A model generated the notes under the pieces. It was not told where the DNA came from, searched no databases, and was given only the letters and a program-made list of their open reading frames with translations. From positions 39,099,056-39,163,055 of the forward strand of contig OX638132.1 of assembly GCA_951804985.1 (NCBI GenBank): a stretch of 64,000 bases of DNA, in the 5' to 3' direction. This stretch comes from Dryomyza anilis. Lineage: Eukaryota; Arthropoda; Insecta; Diptera; Dryomyzidae. Within the stretch, counting starts at the first letter, position 1, and the number at the start of each line of letters is the position of its first letter. This document shows positions 31,785 through 41,636 of the stretch, in pieces. The position numbers were made by a program, and so were the translations under genes.

Positions 31785-32446
31785 ATTGATAATATCTTGT
31801 TAATGGATTACTTTTCATGTAATTAAATTAAAAAAAATGTAATTATTACTGTTTATTCCTCAATTACTTTTAATTTCTATTACATATTTCAAATTACATT
31901 TTTCAAAATGTAATTATAATTGAAAAAATTCAATTACAATTACAAGCAATTGTAATTGAATAAATTCAATTACAATTACAAGTAATTGCAATTGACAAAA
32001 GTTCAATTACAATTACATATAATTGTAATGTGAATCTATGCCCATTGGAACAGATGCATCCAAAAAAGTTCCAATGACGAACAATTTGCTTTTTTAATGA
32101 ATTATATGAAATAATAACTTACTTAGTTATAGTTTTTTCCCGTGATTACCGGCCGGGAATTCCCGGGAAATTATATCATTTAACATTTCCCGTTTCCCGG
32201 GAAATTTTTTATTGTTTTCCGGTAAATGCATAAAATAAAAATATAAAATATTGGGAAAATTAGTAGAAGTTTCATGTTAGTGATGTCAGAGCCATCTATG
32301 GATGATCGCTGGCAATACAGAAATGCACTTTTAATACCAATGACATCAGCTGTTTTTTTACGTACATAGAAAACTTTTATCATAGTTTGGTTGAGATTTT
32401 AAACGTAAATTTGCATTTATATTTAATTAAAAAGGAAAAGAAAAAA

Positions 32447-32975
32447 TAATGGAAGAATTTGTGTGGAATTATTTCTTTAATTAAGAAGATAGAGAAAAAT
32501 CAAAATGCATAAAATGTCCAAATAAATTAATAAACTAAGCTGCAAAGGATCATCAACGAGTGGACTCATAAGACATTTGCAACATATTCACCAAATCAAT
32601 CTGTTGAAAAAGAATTCATCTGATAATAAAGTAGCGGGTTCTAACAAGACACATAAAGCTTCAACAAATACTCTTGTCCGAAATCCAATATCGCAATATA
32701 CTAAAAGGCAATCAATACCCGAAATAGTGGCCAGACTCGTGGCCGTTGATGGATTTTCAATTCATGAAATTTCAAACACTAATTTCATTCGAGAATCACT
32801 CAGTGCTCGGAATTAAAATTTACCAAAACTCAAGCAAAATGTAATAAAATTAATTTATGATTTGGCAAAAGAAGAGTTAAAAGCAAAAATTAAATCTCAT
32901 AAAGAAAATTGTGGATATTTCAGCCTAACATTAGTTGAATGGACAAGTATAAGAAATCAGCGATACTCAAATACA
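32447..32975 (+). pseudogene. hAT transposase, BED finger and N-terminal part
   Basis: After MEEFVWNYF and a stop, the BED finger is readable as KCIKCPNKLIN, STSGLIRHLQHIHQ (Cys-x2-Cys and His-x4-His). The body follows with QYTKRQSIPEIVARLVAVDG and FSIHEISNTNFIRESLSA, then frameshifted EELKAKIKSHKEN and YFSLTLVEWTSIRNQRYSNT. BED fingers bind the element ends; the region from FSL onward is close to the first catalytic Asp in active relatives (TLDEWTS), where this copy has Val instead of Asp. The frame is broken in at least three places and cut by an insertion at 32976. Confidence 0.8.
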
Positions 32976-34204
32976 CGCTGCAAAAAAAAAAAATGATTAT
33001 TCAAAACAAAATTTTGCAGGCATTAACATATATGTTTGAATTTTATGTAAACAAAATATATAATTGCCTGATAAATCCTTTGTAAACAGGGTTGTATTGA
33101 GACTTCAACAGTATTGTAATGAGATCTGATTTACATTATGATATCACGGAAACATTTTGATGTTGCCCCTTAAAATGGTATATGTTCTAATAGAAACATA
33201 ATAATTACTACATCCGAACAAAATAAATATTTAAACCGAAACATAAATATATTTATAATATAACATGATTTGGAACGACCTGAATATAAATATGTTTCCA
33301 GAGAAACATATCAGTTGTTTTAGTTCAAAAAATAGTATGTTTGCATAATGACATATCTAAATATTTTTGGAAAGAAATCCTGAAAATAAAATAAAAATAA
33401 AATATTGTTTTTTTTTTATTAAAAATCATTAAAATGCACAGTGGGAATTAATAATATTTGAATTCATATACAAATTTTTGCAAGTACATGTCTCAGTACA
33501 GCACATAGCGTTGGCAAGGAATTCGCGGAGCCTGTTGTACAAAATCATGCCGAATTCTGTTTGAAAATAAAAGCACTGATTTTTTAGTTGCGGTTTTTTT
33601 GATGAAATATCCGTGTCGGCTTTTCACAAAATTTTTAGAAAAACATTCAGGAACAATAAAATTATATACTGCACTTTTAAATGATATTATTCGTTACTAT
33701 TTGTACTTTTTGAACCACAATTTGTATATTTTTAAAATTTACAAATGATATCGTATTACCGATACGAATACGTTTTCTCAAAAAACATCAAAAGATACGT
33801 ATGCAGAAAATGGCGGTCACCGAGTGTGACCGCCAAGAAGAATATTGCAAGAATACTTTTATTTACATCTAATTTAATTTTTTTGTTTCTTTGCAAACAT
33901 CATTATGTTTAAAAGGACCAATACATACTTCAAACGATGCCAACTTCGTATACAAGAAGAATATTGGAAGAATACATTTATTTAAATCCAATTTCGTTTT
34001 TGTTTGTTTTTAAACATCAATATATTCAAACGATTGCAAAAGATGGCGAAGGTAGAAAATGCTGCACAACGTTGCCAACTTCGTCTGTCAATAACTAATC
34101 GAATGAAGACGAGCGTTGCGAACATACGTTATAATTAGATTTGAATAGCATTTTTTGTTTATTTTGAAACATAGTTATAACCAAGTAAACTGCCAAGAAA
34201 TAGT
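32976..34204 (+). repeat. Foldback-family copy F1, inside the hAT transposase
   Basis: Begins ACACGCTGCAAAA, then ATTTTGCAGGCATTAACAT, as in F2. It shares successive blocks with 39968-41200 (GTTTGCATA, AAATGCACAGTGGGAAT, CAACGTTGCCAACTTCGTC) and ends CCAAGTAAACTGCCAAGAAA. A perfect 9-bp palindrome GGCGGTCAC/GTGACCGCC (33812-33834) is specific to this copy. Confidence 0.75.
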
Positions 34205-34638
34205 AGGGGAAAGGTCCGTAGGTTGGGCTGGCCAATAAGCTGTGCCACCGCTATTTTATTGTTTTTTTTACACTGGCTATCTTAATGTTTTAATGGTACA
34301 TTTCAATTAACTTTGTACTTCAACTTTTCTCGAAACTTCGAAGTGAAATGGCCTGTTGTTTATAACTCTTCCAGACGAATACTAAAATGTACTCAAAAAA
34401 ACTTTTTTTATAATCGAGTTTTTAGCTAATACAGCTATCTTGCACTTTCACAGCATAATGCTGGAAAATATTTACCCACTAAATTAGTTGGGCTCGTGAA
34501 CAACACATGCATTTGTTACATTATAGTTTTAGTCTACATTTGAGTTGATTTTTTGACAGATTTATATTATACTGTGGACAATTATTAACTAAATAACACA
34601 TTCGATTGAAAGGTGAAGCAGCAACATAATTAGTTCTA

Positions 34639-35079
34639 CTATAAGGTACATAAAAAAAGAACATCACGATGTCTGCTACTTCTACGATTATGGTTAAAAC
34701 TAATATAGTTAAGAAGCTCGGGTGAATCAAGTCTACCGGTTATTAATTGATGTATGTAAATGATATCGGCAATTTGTCTGCGCTCGCCAAGAGTCTTTAA
34801 ATTTAGTAGTTTTAGACGATCTACGTATGGAGGAAGATGTAAGTTATCCATCCAATTTAAACCCTTAAGAGCGAAACGTACGAAGTTTTTCTGTATCCTT
34901 TCGATTCGGTCATTATGTTCCTTGTAGAAAGGAGACCATACTTGACTTGCATTTTCTAATTGTGAACGAACCAGAGTGCAATATAGAGTCAAAGTTGTAA
35001 GGGGACTATTAAATTCTTTAGCCCATCGTTTGATAAAACCAAGTAATGATGTGGCTTTTTTACATATATTTTCAATATG
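34639..35079 (-). pseudogene. Jockey-like LINE C-terminal domain
   Basis: Continues after the SINE with ENICKKATSLLGFIKRWAKE, then the phrase LVRSQLENASQVWSPFY, IERIQKNFVRFALKGLNW, LPPYVDRLKLLNLKTLGERR and LFLCTL, the conserved C-terminal part of jockey/CR1-like RT proteins. The frame is open from 34992 to 34639 and shifts once before the end. Confidence 0.85.
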
Positions 35080-35090
35080 TAAATTAAACG

Positions 35091-35370
35091 GGGTAGCTCA
35101 GTGGTTAGTGCGTTGGACTGCGAGCCGAAAGGTCCCCGGTTCAAGACTGGACTGGGGCTAACAACATCTTTTCATAGAAACATTTTCTATACCGCGCTAC
35201 CTCTCGTCAGTAAATGGCAAACCTACGAGAGTAAAACCATTGCCTATGAAAAAGCTCTCAGCCGCCGTTCGGATTCGGCAATAAACTGTAGGTCCCACCA
35301 CTTTGAGTACAAAAATAACACGCACAGCTCAAAATGGTGAGAGAGCTCGGCCAAACTATTATTATTATTA
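35091..35370 (+). mobile_element. tRNA-derived SINE, copy 3, intact, with 11-bp target duplication
   Basis: A 280-bp element flanked by TAAATTAAACG at 35080-35090 and 35371-35381, exact. Head: TAGCTCAGTGG (A box) and GGTTCAAGACTGG (B box), about 35 bp apart. Body: ATCTTTTCATAGAAACATTT, TACCGCGCTACCTCTC, GGATTCGGCAATAAACTGTA and GAGAGAGCTCGGCC. Tail: (ATT)n. RNA polymerase III would transcribe it from the boxes. SINEs need a LINE partner; none of the LINE tails seen here clearly matches its end. It is the reference for the four other copies. Confidence 0.93.
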
Positions 35371-35381
35371 TAAATTAAACG

Positions 35382-36366
35382 ATAAATTTGTATCGACAAA
35401 CACACCAAGATCTTTCACCACGTGTACCCGATTTAAAATTTTCTCTTTTAGTGAATAGTTGTATTCTAGTTTATTTCTTTTGCGAGAAAATGTCATGGCT
35501 TGACACTTTTTTGGATTAAGAATCAAGTTATTCTTACAACACCACGTTTCAAATGATTTTAAGTCGGACTGAAGTATATGAAAGTCCTTATCGTCATTTA
35601 TTGATTTATATATTTTCATATCATCGGCAAAAATTAATAAATGCGAGTACTTAATGTTGTATATCACATCATTAATAGCCAGTATAAATAACAGTGGACC
35701 AAGATGACTACCCTGGGGTACCCCAGATGTTGCAATAAATGGCGAAGATAAATTATTTCTGAATCGTATTTGATATGACCGATCAGATAAATAGGATCCT
35801 ATTCACTTAACAAAGAATTCGGGAAATCCCAGTACCTTTAGTTTGAATAAAATTAAGTTATGAGGAAGTTTATCGAAAGCTTTACTGAAATCTGTGTAAA
35901 TGCAGTCGACTTGTTTTCCTAATTCTATTGATCTTATTGCAAATGAAGTGAAGTCTAATAGATTAGATACTGTGGATCTTTCGGTTACAAATCCGTACTG
36001 ACGTGAGGTAATTACATCTCCACAGTGGATTTTAACTTGATCATATATAATACGTTCAAACAATTTCGGTATTGATGACAATTTAGCGATTGGCCTATAG
36101 TTATTAACATCATTTTTACACCCCTTTTTAAAAATTGGGTTTATAAATGAGTTTTTCCAAAATATTGGGAAATTACTTTCATTAATTGATTTATTAAATA
36201 TAGAACAAAGTGATTTACATAACGAAGTACCACATTTCTTTATAACTGTTGCCGGGATACCGTCTGGTCCAGAACTAAAATCATCATCAATCGTCGAAAT
36301 ATATTGCAAAATCTGCTCCGGAGAAAATGATATAGAGACTAATGAAGTTTTAGGAGCAGAACGCAT
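35382..36366 (-). pseudogene. Jockey-like LINE reverse transcriptase
   Basis: First frame (36366-35803): SSGPDGIPATVIKKCGTSL, FKKGCKNDVNNYRPIAKLSS, QYGFVTERSTVSNL and YTDFSKAFDKLPHNL, the standard LINE RT blocks including the first catalytic Asp. After a stop and frame change come GVPQGSHLGPLLF and FADD (catalytic pair, about 35620), then NLILNPKKCQAMTFSRK and HVVKDLGVFVDTNLSFNL. Target-primed copying would be its role. Stops at 35803 and a shifted frame show it is inactive. Confidence 0.85.
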
Positions 36367-37045
36367 GTAATCAAAATATATAACATCGGTTATAAAGGAA
36401 TCATTAGAGAATGATTGTTTAAACAGGCTTGCAAATAGGCCACATATGACGTTAGGTCGCTAGTGAATCCATCATTATTTTTAAAGGAAGCAGGAAAACC
36501 ATCGCTCTTTTTTTAGTATTGATGAGACCCCAGAACTTTTTTGGATCTTTGTTGACTTTTTCAAGTGTTTATTAGGTGATCAATTTACATTATAAAATCA
36601 AAATTAAATGCATTAAAATGTCGTTTATAATAAACAAGTTTTCTATAAAAATTTGATGCAGAAAAAATGTGTAGAATTTTTCTCAAAATTGGGTCACTCA
36701 AGGTACGTAGGTTGGGCCACCCATTTTCTCATTATTAGAAGCACTCACAAAGGTTATCCTAGCATATAATTGCTCAGATTCAAGTGCCATAGTGATTTAT
36801 TTTAATAAAGAGTGTCTGATCAAAATATTTTAAGTTTATTTTTAATGATTTTTCAATTTAGGGTTTTCGGTTTACATTTACATATAAAATATTAAAATGA
36901 ATAACCATCACTAGTTCAAAAGTTCCGTTAAATGAAAAATAATACAGATTAGTTGAGAAACGATAATATAATTAAAATAATTCATTTTGGTCTTTTTTGA
37001 AAGGTTTTTAATGATTTTTGTGGTGGCCCAACCTACGGACTATTT

Positions 37046-38010
37046 TTTTTGTTGCATATTTTTGTTCTTCAGAAAGTAGGCTGTATTTTTTATATTTTTA
37101 TGTAACCATAAATCCCATTAAATGCACTTTAAATTGGCATATATTAATCCATGAACTTGTTTGTACATAAGATGTTATAGACAAAATTCGAGGCTTTCTG
37201 ATTTTGGTATAAATTCTTCAAATTTGGTAGCGTCAACTAGCGATGGTTCAGCCGTTATGGTAAAAATTGGAATACTGTCTGAACAGGTACACCAAAATTA
37301 TGTTATATACATGGAATACATCTCTCAGTTACAGATGTAATTTATAAAAAAAAAAAAACAATAATGAATCTTTGAATCAAATTGACATTAGTGAGGATGA
37401 AAGCAGTTCGTTTTCCGATGATTCTGATTGTTTTATGTTGAGTTAAAGAGAAGTAATATGCGTAAACGCGATGATATTAATATTGCATTGAATATGGTAA
37501 GAAAATTTGTAAAATTTATAAAAATATCACGAAAAAGAAACGAAATTTTACAAGATCATGTCAAGGATATGCACTGCACGGAAAAGAATTAATTATATTT
37601 TTGCTTTTAGATTGCAAGACTCGATGGAATAGCATTCAGGCGATGCTTGAAGCCAATTTAATAACTGCTGATGCTACTTATATTCCAATTCATGTTTGAT
37701 TCCCTGCGTGAAAATAATGACGATTTTTCAAGTGAATTATTGAAAATGTTAATTCGCATTACAGAAAGACGAAATACGGATATTGTGTCTTTAGCTAAGT
37801 ATTTGCAGACACTTGATGTGCATTCTACTGAGGACCTTCCTTCATCACATAAATCTGCAATATACCGTGGTGCAAAAGATATATTTATTAAGTTTTACGA
37901 CAAGCTGGATGAGGATTATATTGAAATAGAAGATGTCGTTTCTGATGTCGAAGTTTTTAAAAACATTGAAGAGAGTTTCTCACAGAATTTTTGTACAAAA
38001 AAATGATGAT
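37046..38010 (+). pseudogene. hAT transposase, central and C-terminal part
   Basis: Begins in degraded sequence with VASTSDGSAVMVKIGILSEQ (the TDGAxNM-like block with a catalytic Asp), then a frameshifted LLDCKTRWNSIQAMLE, the typical hAT CxxTRWNS block, then MFDSLRENNDDFSSELLKML, HSTEDLPSSHKSAIYRG and an acidic tail ending FSQNFCTKK. Only the segment 37671-38006 is open. Frame breaks throughout make the transposase inactive. Confidence 0.8.
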
Positions 38011-38339
38011 TGAAAAATGATGATTGAGCGACTCTTCTTTAAATATTTTGTCATTTTTAAAATGTTGTTTTAAAAATTATAATAACATGAATTAAAACAT
38101 GTTTATCAACAATATATGTCAATTAAAAATAAAATTATTTATTTGTATTATATAAAATTAAGTGAAGTAATAAAAATAGTAATATTATATAAATACTCTA
38201 AATTTATATTTTAATTATTTTTCACATATTTTGTAATACATATTCAGATTTAATGAAATTTCCCGGCATTCCAAGGAAAAAGTAATTTGTATTTCCCGTT
38301 TCCCGGGAAAAGTTATTTCCCGGAAATCGTTATCCTCTA

Positions 38340-39092
38340 CTTACTTACTTACTTAAGTGGCCCTTACAACCGTGTGTTGGCTGAAATGAAGCTGTGTCAG
38401 TCGCTTCTGCTTTGCGCGCGCTGACGTCAATTAGAAATACCAAACGTTGCCAAGTTGTCCACAACTTGGTCATTCCAACGCAGATTTGGATGCCCTCTCC
38501 TACGTTGTCCACGTTCGAGTCTCGATTCAAGAACCTTCGTAATGTTTTAATCCATTCATCGACATGACCTAGCCTAAGCCGCTGGATCTTGATGCGCTTG
38601 ACTATGTCCATGTCGTCGAATAACTCATACAGCTCATGGTTCATCCGGAATCTATACTCGTTAGCAAAGCAGAAGAATCTTTCTCTCGAACGTTCCCACT
38701 ACTATCTCATCGGTGGAGTGCAGCATCCATGTTGCTGTACCATAAAGTAAAACGAGCATGATGAGTGCCTTGTACAGCATTATTTCTCAGTTGCCTACCG
38801 AGCCCAAAGTAGCACCTGTTGGCAAGTTTTATTCTCCGTTTAATCTCCAGGCAGCGTTGTTGCTGTTATTGCTGGATCCTAGATAGACGAAGTCCTTCAC
38901 AATGTCGAACTTGTGTGTGTCAAACTTAGCTTTTTGTTCAATACGCACGGACTGTTTTTTGCTCGTTGACACACTTCGTCTTTTCCTTGTTCACCGCTAG
39001 ACCCATTCGACGCGACTCTTTCACCAATATAACGAACGCTGCGCTGACTGCTCGTGTGCTCCTGTCAATAATATCAATATCGTCGGCGTATG
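38340..39092 (-). mobile_element. RTE LINE, 5'-truncated copy C
   Basis: Starts with the (CTTA)n tail (minus-strand TAAG repeats) directly at the hAT right end and runs to the RT catalytic region (minus-strand YADDIDII at about 39062-39092), where it is truncated. It lacks several short segments compared with copy B and has many indels, so it is older than copy B. Confidence 0.85.
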
Positions 39093-39967
39093 GGCATTTC
39101 CTGGGGTTCCGGACGGGACATTGGTACGGAACTTTAATATCTCGAAGGAAAATTAATGAAATTACTTCTGCATATAGTATTTAAATAGAACTAAACATCT
39201 GAATTCTACATATAGAATTCTATACGGTAGATGATTAAAAGATATAAATGAAAAGGTGGGCGTTCCGGACGGGACAAAAATGGAAGTAAATATCGAGATT
39301 CATTTGTATATTACAAAAAGTCAGCGAATTTTGCGTACAAATGATTTTTTCGAAATATTTTAAAAAGTTGTTGAAATAACGTGCTTTCTTTGTATACTTG
39401 CACTTTGTTAATGAAGTTTATAGTTTTTTCATAATATTACGGAACAAAAAATTCCGTATTGAAATTATCAGTACGATTTTTATTCTAAAAATACTTTTTT
39501 CGAACAATATATTTATTGTATTATCTCTGAACATAGCTGAGACAATTTACTTTATTTTTATTTATATACACTTTGTTCCTGAAGTTTACAGTTATTTCGT
39601 AATAAATCGCAGAATAATTCCGGACGTTCCGTATGGAAATTTCCACTACGATTTTTTGCTAAAAATAATTTTGTATATTACAATATTTAAATTCATTATT
39701 ACGAAATGAAAAGAAACTTCACATTTCCAGATATTTATATGTTTTTAAATTTATTTTTTTTACTTTTTTTTTGAAAAAAAAAAAAATTTTTTTTTTTTGA
39801 TATTTTTTTATTCTGTTGTTTTACACTTTCCGGACGGGACAGATTTCAATTAGCTGTCAAAAATTTTCTAGAATTACTAAGAAAATAATATTTACATTTT
39901 TGGAAATGTCGAGGAAATTCGGCTTAAAAACAGTGGATACAACTCTTTTAAAAAAAAGTAGAGTTTA
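39093..39967. repeat. AT-rich block with three TTCCGGACGGGACA motifs
   Basis: The 14-bp GC-rich motif occurs at 39107-39120, 39263-39276 and 39829-39842 in the same orientation; a related TTCCGGACGTTCCG is at 39619. Between them 39400-39520 and 39560-39690 are diverged duplicates (ACTTTGTT..TGAAGTTTA..AGTT, TACGATTTTT). No protein seen. Confidence 0.6.
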
Positions 39968-41300
39968 CTATACACGCGGAAAAAAAGGCTCTCCCAAACA
40001 TAATTTTGCAGGCATTAACATGTATGGTTGGTATTTTATGTAAACATAATATATAATTGACTGTAAATCATTTGTAAACAGTGTTTGTAATGAGCTCAGA
40101 CTTACATTATAATATCCCGGAAACATAAATAAATATTTGAACCGAAATAGAAATATGTTAAAAATAAAACATGATTTTGAACGACCTGAATATAAATATG
40201 TTTCCAGTGAAACATATCAGTTGTTTCAGTTCAAAAAGTAGTATGTTTGCATAGAAACATATTTAAATATTTTTGGAAAGAAATCCTGAAAATAAAATAA
40301 AAATAAAATGTTGTTTTTTATTAATTTTTATTAAAAATCTTTAAACATGCACAGTGGGAATTCATAATAATTGAATTCATATACAAAATTTTAATTGCAT
40401 AAATAAATAATTCGTTTAAAACTGCAAGTACAAGTAACAGCATCAATGAATGCACAATTGCACCAGCAAACGCTAAACCAGACGATCCAGGCTCGCTTTA
40501 TATTTGGTACAGTTACAGTTGATCTCAATAAAAAACATGCCAAATTCTGTTTGAAGATCGAAACACAGATTTTTTTTTGTGGTTTTTTCACATTAGTTTC
40601 AGATATTATATACTGCACTATATTATACTCTATATTATACTATTTGTACTTTTTGTAACACAATTTATATATATATTTAATTTACAAATAACAAAATTAT
40701 TACCGACGCGAACAGGTTTTCTCAACAAACAACAAAAGACACGTACGCAGAAAATGCCGATCACCGAGTGTCAACTTTGTATACAAGAAGAGAGCTTCAA
40801 GAATACATTTGAATTCATTTTTTTGTTTGTTTTCAAACATCAGTATGTTTAAAATGACCCTATACATACTTCAAACGACGGCAAAAGAGTCGTAGGTAGA
40901 AAATTCTGATCAACGTGTGCCAATTTTGTATACAAGAAGAATGTTGCAAGAATACACTTATTTAAATCCAATTTCTTTTTTGTTTGTTTTTAAACATCAA
41001 TATGTTCAAACGATGTCATAAGATGGCGTAGGTAGAAAATGCTGCACAACGTTGCCAACTTCGTCAGTCGATAAATTATCGAATTAAGACGAGTGTTGCG
41101 AACATACGTTGTATTTAGATTTGATTAATATTTTCTGTGTTTCATAGTTTTATTTTCATAGTTTTAACCAAGTAAATTGCCAAGAAATAGTTTATTCAAA
41201 TGTTGGTATTGTAACATATTTATGGTAAATTTGACAGATTCTGCTGGACAATGTAATAATGTTTACATGTGAACAAAAATAAATTTAATTTCGATTATAA
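39968..41300 (+). repeat. Foldback-family copy F2
   Basis: Starts ACACGCGGAAAAAAAGG, then CTCCCAAACATAATTTTGCA, and shares with F1 and F3 the blocks GAACGACCTGAATATAAATA, AAACATATCAGTTGTTT, TTTAAACATGCACAGTGGGA and AATGAATGCACAATTGCACC. It is the longest uninterrupted copy. Confidence 0.75.
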
Positions 41301-41636
41301 TTTAATTACACTTAATTTCTAATACATGTATGGTAATTTTAGAAATAACTATTAATGTTACCTGAAAAAACAGAAAATAATATCTTGTATCTGTATGTCT
41401 TTAAAGTTAATTAATTTGGTTACTCAAAATACATGAAAAATGGGTATATTTACATATAGCATAGTAACGTAACTTTATGAGTATTTTTTTATACATTACT
41501 GTTAACGGAATATAAATTTCTTTTTAGATTCAGATATTGTTGTTTTAAAGATTTGAGAATTTTGAATTTTTCGGTCGTGGTTCACGTTTTTATGGAAATG
41601 CCCATATGCGATATTGGTATCATTGGCAGGAGTTCG

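Larger units (their letters stand above)
29561..32080. mobile_element. Foldback element with inverted 59-bp minisatellite arrays and hAT-like tip
   Basis: A 2.5-kb inverted structure. Outer arms (29573-29820 and 31786-32030) are rich in CAATTACAATTAC and palindromic TTACATGTAATTGTAATT. Inner arms are the forward array (about 29838-30975) and reverse array (about 30985-31784). The left tip CAGACATGGGCA resembles hAT ends (CAGRGNTGGGCA type); the right side ends in a lone reverse unit (about 32031-32076) instead of the expected TGCCCATGTCTG. Drosophila FB and Galileo elements also have long inverted repeats made of tandem units. No transposase gene is present. Confidence 0.7.
34520..36560 (-). 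mobile_element. 5'-truncated jockey/CR1-like LINE
   Basis: Minus-strand RT and C-terminal domain without endonuclease, the usual state of a truncated LINE. It begins upstream at about 36560 in the pre-RT linker (KVNKDPKKFWG) and ends after a TNYVAASPFNRMC-type terminus near 34600. It is split by SINE copy 3 at 35091-35370. Confidence 0.8.
34205..37045. mobile_element. Unit bounded by inverted GTCCGTAGGTTGGGC motifs
   Basis: GGTCCGTAGGTTGGGC at about 34212-34227 faces its reverse complement GCCCAACCTACGGAC at about 37025-37039. A direct internal copy GTACGTAGGTTGGGCCACCC lies at about 36710. The interior holds a jockey-like LINE and a SINE. No transposase is recognised; it may be an old non-autonomous transposon. 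Confidence 0.5.
32124..38339 (+). mobile_element. BED-finger hAT transposon, split by nested insertions
   Basis: Ends rich in palindromic TTTCCCGGGAAA: at the left TAGTTATAG then TTTTTTCCCG and GAATTCCCGGGAAAT; at the right, read inversely, TAGAGGATAACG, TTTCCGGGAAAT, TTTTCCCGGGAAAC. A BED zinc finger and hAT transposase N-terminus lie at 32447-32975 and the C-terminal half at 37150-38006. Insertions occupy about 32976-37045. RTE copy C abuts the right end, so the duplication is hard to read (flanks AACTTACT and CTTACTTA). Confidence 0.8.

Noticed and set aside
35091..35165. A true tRNA gene at the SINE head
   Set aside because: Anticodon and acceptor stems do not pair well, the same head with an identical non-tRNA body occurs five times, and this copy has a tail and target duplication.
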